64,000 bases of DNA. It comes from Liolophura sinensis (lineage: Eukaryota > Mollusca > Polyplacophora > Chitonida > Chitonidae). How positions within the stretch are numbered: the stretch's first letter is position 1; the number at the start of each line of letters is the position of its first letter. Both the position numbers and the translations under genes were made by a program. Below are positions 1 to 12,900 of the stretch, piece by piece. Location of the stretch: positions 36,028,191 through 36,092,190 of the forward strand of contig NC_088302.1 of assembly GCF_032854445.1 (NCBI RefSeq), written 5' to 3'. Under the pieces are notes generated by a model. It made no database searches. It was not told where the DNA came from and worked only from the letters and a program-made list of their open reading frames with translations.

Positions 1-1184
1 TACTGCCTGGTGTGTGATCAACAGTTCTGATAGATTACCTTCATCGGTCATCATCTGCTGTGTCCTAGCAACTCTTCTATGTACATGTAGTCGCACACTG
101 AGTTTCAGTGTCTTCACTGATTACCAAGGTTCACCTCAGAGTATACCACCAGACACAGACTTACCAGACACATGGATTAATAACAGTCATTTGTGATGAA
201 GTTCTTTGTTTGCCTGTCACAGCAATAGCCATGTGATTAAGGTTTTGCAAGCGGTACCACCTGTCACTGGTTTACCTACATAGTATATGTAGGTGAAGGT
301 GTTTTGTCTGCATGCCACAATATTGACTGAGACTTGAGTCGATGGTAATAGCTTTTTTATAAAGTTGGCCCACTGCTTTCTGAACTCAACAAAATCAACA
401 ATCTTGACTAATGGGCGTAAATAAAGCACACGCTGTTTAAGTAAACATGGCCTTTAACTAATGTACCTGTATTGAAAGTTTCTTATTTGTCTCTCTTAGA
501 CAGAGAAACTAAGTTCTCTTAGCTTAGCAAAGAGATGATATCCGGATGTGTACAGCAAAGAATTTGTCACATTTATCGTTTGGGTTACTGTGATTTTTCA
601 ACCCTTTTGCAAGGTGTTTATTCAAGCATATTTTGAGTGCATTATGCTGGGTATACTTATGAACTTATACGTTTTCTGAAGCTCTGAAATTAACCACCCC
701 ATGCATTATAGTTTTTATTTCCAAAACCTTCCATATGTGAAAAGGTTGAGGAATTAGGGCACTTGCTGTATATATGGTGCTAAATGTACAACTAAGTACT
801 TAATAGGGGCGTGCGGGGCTCATTTGGTTAGCGCACTAGCGCAGCATAATGACCCAGAAGCCTCTCACCAATGCTGTCGCTGTGAATTCAAGTCCAGTTC
901 ATGCTGGCTTCCTCTCCGGCCTTAAGTGGGAAGGTCTGACAGCAACCTGTGGATGCTCGTGGGTTTTCCCCGGGTTCTGCCCGGTTTCCTCCCACCATAA
1001 TGCTGGCCGTCGTCGTATATGTGAAATAGTCTTGAGTACGGTGTAAAACACCAATCAATAAATTAAGTACCTAATATAGTCGAGGTATTGTGTGTGTATA
1101 GGAAGACAAGTATAAGTACAGTAGAACTGCAGAATTGTAAAAGTGTAGGCAGATTCTTATGTGGACTGTGTTCACTTATTTCAG
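1..1184. other. Intronic sequence upstream of the first visible kelch exon
   Basis: No kelch or BTB/BACK coding sequence is visible here on either strand. The exon starting at 1185 needs one base carried over from an earlier exon, so this is read as intron of the kelch gene, whose 5' exons lie left of the window. The only recognisable element is the SINE at about 806-1066. Confidence 0.6.
806..1066 (+). repeat. SINE, near full length, tRNA-derived head
   Basis: The head resembles a tRNA gene, with a box A-like TTGGTTAGCGCACTAGCG and a box B-like GAATTCAAGTCCAG. The body is the part shared by all copies in this window (GGGAAGGTCTGACAGCAACC, then CCACCATAATGCTGGCCG). The tail ends GTAAAACACCAATCAATAAA. 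It lies in a kelch-gene intron in sense orientation. Confidence 0.85.
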
Positions 1185-3472
1185 GAGCTACCAGCATAGA
1201 GAAGTATGACCTGCGAACCAACACCTGGACCCAGGTAGCCAACATGAATGGGCGTCGCCTCCAGTTTGGGGTGGCTGTCCTGGAGGAAAAGCTATATGTG
1301 GTTGGAGGACGGGACGGCCTTAAGACCCTCAACACTGTCGAGTGTTACGACCCTAAGAAGAAAACTTGGAATTTGATGCCCGCCATGTCAACACACAGGC
1401 ACGGACTGGGTATGTTGGACAATTCCAGGGAGGATTCTTTATTTAATTTTCAGGAATTTTTCCACTTTGCAATGGTGATCAGTTTTGTGAGTGGAGGAAC
1501 CATCGGGGCCCTGGGTAAACCACCAAAATTTACACAACATTTACATAAGATAAGTGATCTTCAAATCGAACAGAAGAATGTAAAAACGGCCATATGAGCG
1601 ACATCTAGCGGTTATTTATAGGGAAGGTCATATTGTAAGATCAGAGAATTCTATCAGATAATTATTTATTAATTGTCTTTGTGGATGTCTTGTGCAGTCA
1701 GCTGGTTTTGAGATACTCATTCTTTGCATTTTTTTCCAAACAAAAATTGTCAGATTGAAAATGGTGCTTTTGTGCATGCTTGCAGGTGTGGGGGTGCTGG
1801 AGGGACCAATGTATGCTGTGGGCGGTCACGATGGGTGGTCTTACCTCAATACTGTAGAACGCTGGGACCCGCAGGCCCGCCAGTGGAGCTACGTCGCCCC
1901 CATGTCTACCTCCAGGAGCACTGTGGGTGTGGCGGTCTTGGGAGGAAAGTGAGTTGTGTCTTTATGAGGAAATCCTGTTACAGCATTTCTGTTCACATTT
2001 ACATACATTTTTATTGGGATTATGCATGGCAGGTACATGGATATTATGCAAATTATGAAAAATTTGCCTGAAAAAACTCTCAGAATCTGGCAAACTAAGT
2101 CCCTTAGTCCTGGACGAAATTTTAGGTCAAGTAGAGTAGATCAGTATGTAATAGTATAGAATGTCATAAAAGAATCATTGTCAGATTGACAGTTCAATTT
2201 GCTTGATAGGAGATCATAATTATAGTCGGTCTTTTTCTGTTTATGTCTGAAATATGTACGGTAGTCCACTCTATTCTCAACTGGCTATATTGTTGTTGTA
2301 TTGCAGGCTATACGCTGTTGGAGGCCGGGATGGCAGTTCCTGTCTACGCTCAGTCGAGTGTTTTGACCCTCACACCAACAAATGGACTCTGTGTACACCC
2401 ATGTCAAAGCGGCGTGGTGGGGTGGGGGTAGCCACCTGTAATGGGTTCTTATACGCACTTGGTGGTCATGATGCCCCAGCCAGTAACCCCACTTGTAGCA
2501 GATTTGACTGTGCTGAAAGGTGAGAAGAGTTGTCTCCCTTGCTTTCCATATTTTAACGTGATGATCTTGCACAATCTAAATTGCAATCACCTATAAGGCC
2601 ACACGCACAGTAGCCAATACTTCTTGAGCCATTGCTGCTGATTGTATGTACAGATCAACCTCTCATTGGATTGGCTGCAAATGTTAGTCAGATGATTTTG
2701 TCAGGTACCTGGAGAAGGCAGTGATTTTTTCTCCAACTGTGTCTTAAGTAAAAACTCCTAAGAACACCAGATAAATGAAAACATTTCTGTTTTTCTGGAT
2801 CCAGTACAGAATCTCCAGATCAGAATCATCTTCAGTGCTGAACTTTGTCTGATCCAGCAAGTGAACCAAAAACAGGTGATGGGTTGATTAATTGCAGGGT
2901 TTTTTTTTCATAGCATAAACACTATCAGATTTCTGATAACCTGCATTTACTTTTATCTGAAACACTGTTTCACTCTTACTTCAGGTACGACCCTAAAACA
3001 GATCAGTGGACTATCATAGCCCCGATCAGCTCCCCCCGGGACGCTGTGGGCGTGTGCGTGTTGGGGGACAAGCTCTACGCTGTAGGGGGATATGATGGGC
3101 AGCAGTACCTTAACGATGTTGAGTGCTATGAAGCTCTTACCAATGAGTGGACAAAGGTAAGATTTCAGTAACTGATCTTTATTGTTGTGCACCGTCAAAG
3201 GGAAACACAATCAACACTGATTGGTCGACATGATATATTTCATTATGAATAATTTGGGGGATCCACACATGTGGACAATTTGCAGTACTCATTCTCATGT
3301 TTATGTGGCTGGCATAGTAACACTACTAGAAAATCTTCTGGTACTCTACATATGCTTACACATAAAATCGCAAAAAAAGTCTATGTCTGAATGTGTGTTA
3401 TCTGTGTTGTAGGTGGCAGCCCTGTGCACTGGCAGAGCGGGAGCGTGTGTTGTACATGTGCCTAATAGTTGA
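1185..3472 (+). CDS. KLHL5: Kelch-like protein, KLHL1/4/5 group, C-terminal kelch propeller (5' part outside window)
   Basis: Five exons join with matching phase: 1185-1409, 1786-1948, 2307-2519, 2985-3156, 3413-3472, ending in TGA at 3470-3472. The product begins [14 protein letters not shown] and carries the kelch hallmarks (paired glycines, spaced Y and W) in successive blades: [74 protein letters not shown] and [20 protein letters not shown]. It ends [13 protein letters not shown]. This order and wording match the vertebrate KLHL1/KLHL4/KLHL5 group closely; the three are paralogues, so a single invertebrate co-orthologue is expected and the symbol is approximate. Family members are usually substrate adaptors of Cullin-3 ubiquitin ligases (BTB-BACK-kelch), and this group is linked to actin. 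The BTB and BACK domains are not in the window. Introns are 250-465 bp with standard GT-AG ends. Confidence 0.92.
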
Positions 3473-5920
3473 CTAGAGTGGGACAGACGGTCACTGTCTC
3501 TGCTCAGAAAATGGCCGTCTGGGTTTTTCTGGCAGAAGCGGCGCGATTCTACAACAACGCTCGTGTAGAGTAAACCTGCACACTGTGTATAAAACACCGC
3601 TGTTTTCGTCTACTGCTGCTGCTGTTTGCTTCTGCAGTTGTGTGCTTTGTGTTTGCTCTACAGTCGCTCTCTGCCAGACTTTGCTTTTCACCTCATGGAT
3701 TTTTACCCAGGAGTGACCTCCCCTGCCAAAGATGACCTCTCACCAACACCTTCACAGACTTACTGACTGCTGAGCTCATGACATCTTTCATTTCCTTCTG
3801 TTGTGTAGCCTTACAAGTGCATGTGTGGCGCCTGAATGCTGCCATGGTACACGTGTGGTGAATAAGGAAATCAGGTAACCTGGCATTAGGCATGTCAGGT
3901 TGACCAGTTCAGTACTGAACAGACAGTGCTAGTTTTATTGATTGAATTTGCTGTTGTTGTTGTAATAAATTGTTCATCACTCGTGTGCTGGAGCAGAGTT
4001 CATTGCTATAAAGATAGCTAGTACACAGAATGGAGATTCATGTGTTTATGTTATGTTTTAGCTCTTAGCACATCTCACGTTACTGAAACACATTACGAAC
4101 TGACAGCCTGGTAATGACATTGTCATTTCTGAATACAAGAGCAGCAACATACAGTCGATGATGGTGAACTGTCATGGGCTATGCCAAGTTCCTCTGATAG
4201 TTTTTACTCCAGTACAATTGTTTACATACGTGACAGGGCTCCCTTTCTTTAAGCTAGTTGATCCAACCAGTTCGTGTGTTTCCACCTTGCATCTTTCCAC
4301 CATACTTCGTGTATGTTTGTTGAGTTTGTCATGAGATGCGAGAAGAAACATCCCAAACAAATTCAGAGAACAATGGCTTTATGCTTCCTAACAGTTCCTA
4401 ATTTGATCAAATTTTCTATTGATAGGACTGTTTCATAATCCGGGCCCAGATGTTCGAAAACAGCCAGTGCTGGTATTAACTTCTATCTCCATTTTATTCC
4501 AGTTTATTGTGAATCAAAATGAGTCCTGCAATAAGATTTAAGTGCAACTTAATTTTTTAATACACATTTGAACAAAAGTGTACCATACAGATGAAGGTAA
4601 CCTGAAAGAGGCTACATACATGTAAATCATCTGAGACATTGATGTCCTGAATACATAGAAAATCCTATTTTTATGGCAAAAGGCTGCTAGATTATTTCTC
4701 ACATGTCAAACTCATTGTAAGATTGGTGCTATTGAAACTCTATGTTTGACTGCTGCCAACCAATCTTACATGCACATTGTGTTTTTAAGAGATGTTTAGT
4801 GGCTGTGTGGAAAGTGCGTGGTCATATGTACCATATTTGTGTACCATTCATGAATATCAGTGCCCTGTTTTGTGTATTGTTGACATTTTTTATCATGGTG
4901 AGTGTGAGGGACTATTACAAGGAATTCCTCTCGTTTTATCTACAGCAAGGCTCTTCCTCTAATAATTTTATCTCGGGGGGATTTATCAAATTTATCTCTC
5001 ATGTTTTACGACAGTGTAAAGTTACAAAATGCTTCACATTACCGTTTCTCATTGCCTGGATTTATGGTGACTTAGTGTAACAAGGGTGTTCAAACTTTGT
5101 GTTGTACTGAGCCTTAGAAAAGGTAGAACATTAAAACATGTACATCAACACTTGTTGAACAAGGATATTAACTTTATATTTAAACCTTACCATTTTGATT
5201 TACCAACATCCATTACTTAATGTGGGGCCAATGTTTTTGAGGAACATTTGGATTTAATGCAGTTACATCTTACAAACTATTCATGTGATAATTTGACTTC
5301 CTAAATCTCTCTCAATATTCTTTGATCTGATGTACATGTTGACTAATTTCATGAAAAAATCCTTATCACATGTTCAAGATTCTTTTTCATTTATATGTTA
5401 TATTCTCACGTGTTATCACAAGGTTGGCTTCTAAAATATGTTAAGTGATGTTTTTGTTGGGAAATTTTTTGAGCACTGTCAGAATTTTCAAGATGAGGAA
5501 ATGGTGTCTGTTTTTAGCTGTGTGTTTAGCAGTACAATCATGTACATTTTTCTGGCTGTCCCCTTTTCTACATGGCTTTTAGGAATCTCAGTGTTTTTCT
5601 TTTATTAGGAATCTCAGTGTTTTTCTTTTATCATGTGATCACTTCAGTATAAGCACACTTTGCTGTTTGACCTCGTTTGTACGTAAACTTTCCTAACTCC
5701 GTGGGTTTAAGCACTTTGTGTGGTTTCTGTAGTTTCATCTTCTGTAGTCACTCGCACATAAACTGAAGATTCTGTGTTAAATAATGTGTGTCTGTTCATC
5801 AGCATCGAGTGCTTAAGTGTTCAGTCTCATCTCTGTTAGTTTCTTATATAAATATTGTATATAAGAGTTGTATTTTGATATACTCCACACAAAAATAAAT
5901 CCTATAAACAGTAATGGCTG
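3473..5920 (+). other. Probable 3' UTR of the kelch gene
   Basis: No credible coding exon is present. AATAAA signals occur at 3964-3969 and 5894-5899, so the mRNA may use a short (about 0.5 kb) or long (about 2.4 kb) tail. A 26-bp direct duplication (AGGAATCTCAGTGTTTTTCT) lies at 5581-5632. The extent is inferred from the signals only. Confidence 0.5.
5894..5899 (+). terminator. Candidate distal polyadenylation signal of the kelch gene
   Basis: AATAAA on the plus strand, preceded by TATATAAGAG and AT-rich sequence. It is the last such signal before the converging TTC6-like gene. A TTTATT (minus-strand AATAAA) sits only about 35 bp further on. Confidence 0.45.
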
Positions 5921-5933
5921 AGATATTGTCATC

Positions 5934-6151
5934 TTTATTGGCTCAATCGTTTTGTGTGAGCCCTACTTTGTACATGCTATTTATTTGTATAATGCCCTAA
6001 ATGGGACAGATGGCATGAAATATCTTACAGCTTGGACGGATCAATTACACATGTAAAGTACTGCAATTCACCATCATTATTTCAACAAAATTTAAAAAAA
6101 AAAAATACTGCTGTGACATTTTGGCAGAACAGTTGCTTCATATCATTTATT
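5934..6151 (-). terminator. Candidate polyadenylation signals of the TTC6-like gene
   Basis: Minus-strand AATAAA occurs at 5934-5939, 5980-5985 and 6146-6151. Any of these would give a 3' UTR of about 0.8-1.1 kb after the stop codon at 6998. With the kelch signal at 5894 the two genes end within about 250 bp of each other, possibly overlapping. Confidence 0.4.
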
Positions 6152-6410
6152 TCACAGCCATATGGACGGATGTTCAACGGCATCACAATGTTTTTCCATA
6201 CTGATATATATGGGTACTTGAAAAATACATGTGAAAAAAATTATTTCCACATGTTATTCAATGAATATTAAGAAGCAATATGTATTGTATAGGTGAATAC
6301 TGAATACTTGAAAATAAATAAAATTATCTATCACAGCAATGCTTAACTAAATACTAAACAAGAAATACAGGTAATGTGTATTTCCTGAAAATAAATGTAC
6401 ATATACTATG

Positions 6411-6832
6411 CACATCACTTATTCTGAAGCGGTCGTGTACATGTAATGGCCACATCACTGATTCTGAATAGGCCGTGTACATGTAATGGCCACATCACTG
6501 ATTCTGAATTAGCTGTGTACATGTACTGGCCAAATCACTGATGCCAAAGTGGTTGTGTACATGTACTGGCCACTTCACTGACTCTAAAGAGGTCGTGTAC
6601 ATGTACTGGGCACATCACTGATTCTGAATTAATTGTGTACATGTACTGGCCAAATCACTGATGCCAAAGTGGTTGTGTACATGTAATGGCCACTTCACTG
6701 ACTCTGAAGAGGTCGTGTACATGTACTGGGCACATCACTGATTCTGAATTAGCTGTGTACATGTACTGGCCAAATCACTGATGCCAAAGTGTACATCTGA
6801 TGGTCTCTCAACTGATTCTGAAGAGGTTGTTA
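6411..6832. repeat. 40-bp minisatellite with a three-unit higher-order pattern
   Basis: About ten copies of a 40-bp unit of the form CACATCACTGATTCTGAA...GTGTACATGTACTGGC. Three variants alternate in order: one with CTGATTCTGAATTA, one with CTGATGCCAAAGTG, one with CTGACTCTGAAGAG. This gives a 120-bp higher-order repeat that runs at least twice. The last unit is degraded. The array lies between the TTC6-like stop codon and its likely polyadenylation signals. Confidence 0.9.
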
Positions 6833-6997
6833 GGTACATCTGAAGTGTAAATCACTGAAACCAATGTTTCAAGTGGTGGTTGATTTTTAATATGGAACGT
6901 GATTTGCCCTGTCTAAATCAAGAATGGCGCCAGCTCGGGTACATGTACAATGCTGTCAATCCACTCAGCATGGCTATTAAAAATCTCAACAGTGTCC

Positions 6998-9900
6998 TCA
7001 ATCCCCAGAAAGCTGACTTTGTATGGCTACTGCCCATCTATAATCCGCAAATGCCTCTTTCTTCTTTCCCAGTTTCCCTCTGACATCAGCTCTGCGTTTG
7101 AGAACTAGTGGGTCATCCGGCTTCAGAGACAAAGCTACAAAACACACAAAATACAAAAATGTACACAGCCTGAAATAATAACCTTTGCATCATAAGAAGA
7201 GGAAATACACAGAATGATATGAACGAAGATTGATTAAAGAAACTGGATTAATGTCCTGGGAAATGTTAATGACTTAGTGGTGATAGCTTTTTCTTCTCAG
7301 AAAGCGTGGCTCTACAGAATACTAGTACCAATACACTTTATGTTTCACTTAACACTAAACATTTCCTCATTAAAAGTACTCAAGGTTACTCGATGTGTTA
7401 GGCTTTGCATCAAACTAAACCTCTATTTTGTACCACGTACATCACTTGTACTCTGGATCTTGGTGTTTCTTTGCACAATTGATTTACTCGCTTGCACATG
7501 GCGTATACCATCCCAATATCAATGGTTGAATGAAAACCGGGCAATCCTGCATAAATGAACTCCCATTACCAGTTTACACTTCAGGAATGTGGTTCATTTA
7601 TTTATTTTATTTATTTGATTCATGTTTTACGCAGTACTCAAGAATATTTCACTTATACGACGACGGCCAGCATTATGGGAGGAAACCGGGCAGAGCCCGG
7701 GGGAAACCCATGACCATCCGCAGGTTGCTGTCAGACCTTCCCACTTATGGCCGGAGAAGAAGCCAGCATGAGGTGGACTGGAACCGCATTGGTGGGAGGC
7801 TCCTGGGTCATTACACTGCACTAGCGGGCTAACCAACTGAATTTGGTTCAGTTGGTTAACCAACTGAGCATGAAAAGTCTACACGATAAATCACACTTTG
7901 CTTTACTGGCTTTGCTTCTAACTTTGACAGAGTAAGTCCTTATTTATAATAACAGTGATGTAAGTGGGGACTTCAGACAAAACCTGAAATGGTTATGACC
8001 AGCTTTTCTACAATACCCCTATTCTTTTAGAACTTCATTGTTTTAACGTAAAGGAAAGCCCTGAAAAATGTGAAATAACAACAACAAAACATGCAATCAG
8101 GTAAAAACATCACCGTTATGGAAACACAAAGTTTTCTCTACCTTTGTTGTAGTCTGCCTCTGCTTTGTCGTACTTCTGCGTGGAAGCGTACAGGTTTCCC
8201 CTGTTGAAGTAGATGTGAGCTGAGTACGGGCTCAGCCTGATGGCCACCTTGAAGTCTTCCAAAGCCCCTGTGGCATCTCTCTGCATCACCTATCAATACA
8301 TATACTCAGTGTGAAACATTGTCTTGGAGTATGCCATTAGTATGTCAGTGATTTGCATGTGGTAATTCAGGACTTGATCTGGAAATGAATTATATTTGGT
8401 TGGTTGCACAGAGACAAATCTATGCAAGATATGACACTTCACATGGCCAGTGAAATGACAGTGGCATTGCTCAAGACAAGCTACTATATAGCTGCAGTGA
8501 TCAGTGCAGCTGTAACTCAACCTGACACATTAATGCGCAGGTTTTTTTGACATACAATTAAACGGTTTAATGAAAGATTGATGTCCCTTTGAGACATGAC
8601 GTCATAGTTTTACAGCACAGTAGGGCCAATCTATCTATTTCAACATGTGGTGGTATACAGAATATAGGAACCAATGAAACAGGATTAGATAGATCTTCTG
8701 AGTTTACATTCTAGAGTACATTTGGGTTTCCAATACAAATAATGATGTTCTGTTGGTAGGGTGATCACTACCATGATGTTAAAAGACAGGTACTCCTATA
8801 CAGTGCCATAAAGCAGCAACATCATTTTGCACTGGGACGTCACTTGTAATGACGAAAAATGCGTTTTGCAGATATGGCATAATGCCTGATATATGACACC
8901 TGCTGACACCATTCCACACTAGAATTCATCAGCATTTCAGCATGCTTGATGTGGAATTATGATGTAGCTTGACCTTACCCTGGTAATCGCTCTGTTCAGA
9001 TAGGCTGATTCATCCCTGGGATTGTACTGAACAGCCTTAGAGTAATAGTCCAAAGCCTGAAATAAAAAAAAAAACAGAAGTAAACATCAAATAGAGTAAA
9101 ATTATTAATTCTGAACATTTAGTATTTATCAGCAATGTCTTGTAAATCACTTCACAATAATAAACTACCTTGTCAGATACGAGGATGGGAACCAGTAAAT
9201 ATGCATTTCTATGTTTTCTACGAGATTCCAGTGAATGTCATTGCCAGCGGATATTACAATATGAGTATGACATTGCCCTCAATAACTCATCACATAAACA
9301 AACCTCTACAGAAGATCACAAGAATAAGCCTGGAAGTCTGGAGATTTATACCAACCTGCTTGAAATGACGGGTATGGAAGTAGATATTGGCAGCATTGAA
9401 GTAAGCCAGAGCATAGGTTGGGTCTTTCTTCAGAGCCAGGTGATAGTCCTTCATAGCATTGACTCCATCCTTCATGAACTGTACAACAGACACAGAAATG
9501 TGATACATACACCGCATGCTCTTCCAAACTACATATATGTGTACAGATAAATATACTCTTGCTACCATATGGATATCTTGAGTATTAGAAATGGCAGAGA
9601 GAAGAAATTTTATACGTTTGAAACAAACTCTTGTTAGAGTGCCAAGTATGCAAAAATGAAAGCGCAGCAGAAGTAAAATTATATTTGTCACTTTCATACA
9701 TCTGTTTCTCCAGTTACAATGTTGTTACATGTACAAGGCCAGTCAAATTGAAAATGTGACCACTTAAATGTGTCAGGTTTTTCCTCCCTGTACTGTAAAG
9801 TAAGGTACAAGTTCAATTCTCAGCCCTACCTGGTTTATAACTCCCCTGTTGGTGTACAGTTCTGCTGACGGGGAGACGTTGATGGCAGCGCTGATATCCT

Positions 9901-12900
9901 GGAATGCTGCAAACTTGTCACTCATCTGTAGATTGACTATGGCTCTCCCTTCAAGCGCAGGTTGGTACTCTAGGGAAAAATAATATTAAATCTTTTCAGT
10001 GCATTGAAACATCGGGATGGAAGATTTGACACGTTTATACATGGCCCTTACCTTAAAACCAATGACGTGAATAATCGGTTTTATTGTCAGAATTGTTGGG
10101 TACTAGTACCTGGTGAGTATGAGTGGTTTAATCCAGGCACCCCTCCACCCTTTAACCAAACTACCATCATGTACTCAGAAAATTCTTGAGCACAAAGTTA
10201 GAGGATACATGAAAAGGAATGATAAAATGAAAAGCAGAAAAAGGAAGGAAAAAAGATATGCCAAAACAATGAGAAAAATATTATATTTCTTAACACCTTC
10301 TATGTTTTATGCATACTTAGAGTCAGTGGATGGGAATATTCAGAAATGACATCATCAATGAACAAACTTGAAACAAGTGACTAATACCTCCAATCTTATC
10401 TTCATTTAATCAAGCTAGTGATGTACGATGACATCTACCTTGATTTACAGAGCCATATTAACTCTTCAAAGCCCTGAACTTTATTTAATAAATAAGCCTG
10501 TGACTTACTTGGATTGATGGCAATGGCAGCAGTAAACTGCCTCCAGGCCTGCATGAAGGAGCCATGCACCTGTAGTGAGTAGGCCAGGTTAACTCGGGCA
10601 GGTAAGAAGTTTGGGTTCAACACCAAGGCTCTCTGGTAGTCTGATCTGAAATATATACATTAGAAACATATTAAAATTGTTTCATCTACTAGTTATCATG
10701 GTCTTAGCAGGTATTTCGTCATGGCCATGTCATGGAAGTGTGAGTTGCTAACAGAATGTCACAGTTAATTATCATTAAGAAATCTCCTCAGAGGTACCTA
10801 ATGAATGCTGTTGAGCAGATCACTTACCTGGCTTGATTCAATCCTGCCTTGTGACCATAGTCCATGTATACATTGCCACGGGCAACCAGGGCATTCAGGA
10901 AGAATGGGTTCTCTGTCAGACTCTTAGTGAAAGCCACGACTGACAGCTGCAGCTGATTCAACCTGAACAGGGAACAGAAAAAATATCTGTCAAGTATTTT
11001 TTCTAACTTTTCAGTCTGAATGAAAGTTGATAACTTTAAGACTTTTTATGAATGCAGAAATGCTTTTTTTCTGGGTTTGCCCCTCTTGAATACTGTCTTA
11101 AACAACATTATTTTTTGTCAAAAGAGGTGAGGAAAGTTAGCTAGCAATCATGCCAGTTTTCTGATTGTCAACCAACATGTATTGTATCATTCTGAGAGCA
11201 TTTTTGTATTGCCCAGATTAAAAAACTTTCATAAATTGTATAAAAGCTCAAAGATAACCAGCCTAATCAACGTAATTTCACGCTCAAAATCAAATTAAAT
11301 AAATTGTATAAAAGCTCAAAGATAACCAGCCTAATCAATGTAATTTCACGCTCAAAAACAAATTAGCAATTGGACACAAAAGGTAAAACAAAATCACCTA
11401 TAATTTCAATCAATTCCTATACAGCCTATGGGCAGTCAGTTGCCATGAAGGTTGAAAATTTCCATGAAACTATAGGTGATTTATTGTCCCAGAAAACCAC
11501 TTATACTTAAACCCACTTAACAAATTAAGTATATTATGAACATCACTAGTACTGTGAAGTATTACTTATGTACAACAGACGCATGGACTTGTATGTGAAT
11601 ATGTAATAAATCATTTCCATAGTACCTATAATCACTTAACTCCTACTGAGTGAGTTAATTACTTAGGTCAGCATACAGGGTATACTTGTTCATCAAACAA
11701 AACAATTTTCAGCATTCCTTGTGCATGTCATTTGTTACGATGTTCTGCTGAAAGTGAGGACTTACTTATGATAGCACAAGCCCAGTGAGTGATGGATGTT
11801 GCAGTTCCATGGGTGAAGTTTGCCTGCCGTCTTGAAGTCATACAGAGCATTGGTGTAGTCCCCTCTTTCAAAGTACAGCAGGCCTCTGTTTATCAGTACC
11901 TAGAGACAAAAACATATTTTGGAAACCATTGAAATACCTCTTATGACAACTGATTTTCAAGTGCCAAAATCACTCAGCTTGCTGTGGAATAATGAATACT
12001 AACATAGCAATATACGAAGTATTGTTTTACCATTTTTACAGTAGAACAGAAAGGAGATTTTAATCTAGGCTTTCAAATATGAATTTAATGACTGCATGGA
12101 ATAAAATCAACCACACATCAGTTTATAAGGCAAGATAAATTGTTGAAAACCTGAAATTTGTGAAAAATATTAATCATATTAATCAAGAAATGTACAGACT
12201 CACCTTGATTGACAAATCATCGCCTAAGAGCAAGACTATACCATAGTCTGTCAAAGCCTGTTTTGAAACAAATCAGTCAAAAAAAAAGTCAAAAAATTTC
12301 CAATTTATGCATATGCAGGAACATAAGACCACTAAAAAAATCAGAACACAATTGTTTCCCTTGGTCTCCCTGTAAAAAATAAACCATTACCAGTTACATG
12401 ACTGTGTAAGTTGTCGTTAATCATCTAAAAGTACTCACTATAATAATAACAGGCCATTAGAATCACAAGACGTGAAAACAGGAAAGACAAATTAACACTT
12501 TGGATATCTTGCCTTTTCATACTGCTTGTTTTCCTGGTAACACACAGCTCTGTTGAAATAGGCCAGGGAACATGTACTGTCTATTGCCAATGCGAACGTC
12601 AAGTCTCTTATGGCCAGTTCGTAGGGCTTTGATGTGGTACTTAAGAGCGCCCCTGGAAGAGGAAACATACCATCTAAAAATCAGGATTGAAAGAAGAAAC
12701 ATACCATCTAAAAATCAGGATTGGAAGAAGAAACATACCATCTAAAAAATCAGGATTGGAAGAAGAAACAAACCATCTAAAAATCAGGATTGGAAGAAGA
12801 AACATACCATCTAAAAAATCAGGATTGGAAGAAGAAACATACCATCTAAAAATCAGGATTGAAGAAGAAACATACCATCTAAAAATCAGGATTTATATCA

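Noticed and set aside
849-1046. Plus-strand open frame reading through a SINE, and similar frames at 7627, 45905, 48056 and 59928
   Set aside because: They are SINE sequence (shared residues such as ATCGWSWV), not genes.
12517-12702. Alternative minus-strand frame through exon 45 starting in the repeat
   Set aside because: It loses the TPR pattern after RGALKYHIKA and ends in a stop. The TPR continues in the neighbouring frame.
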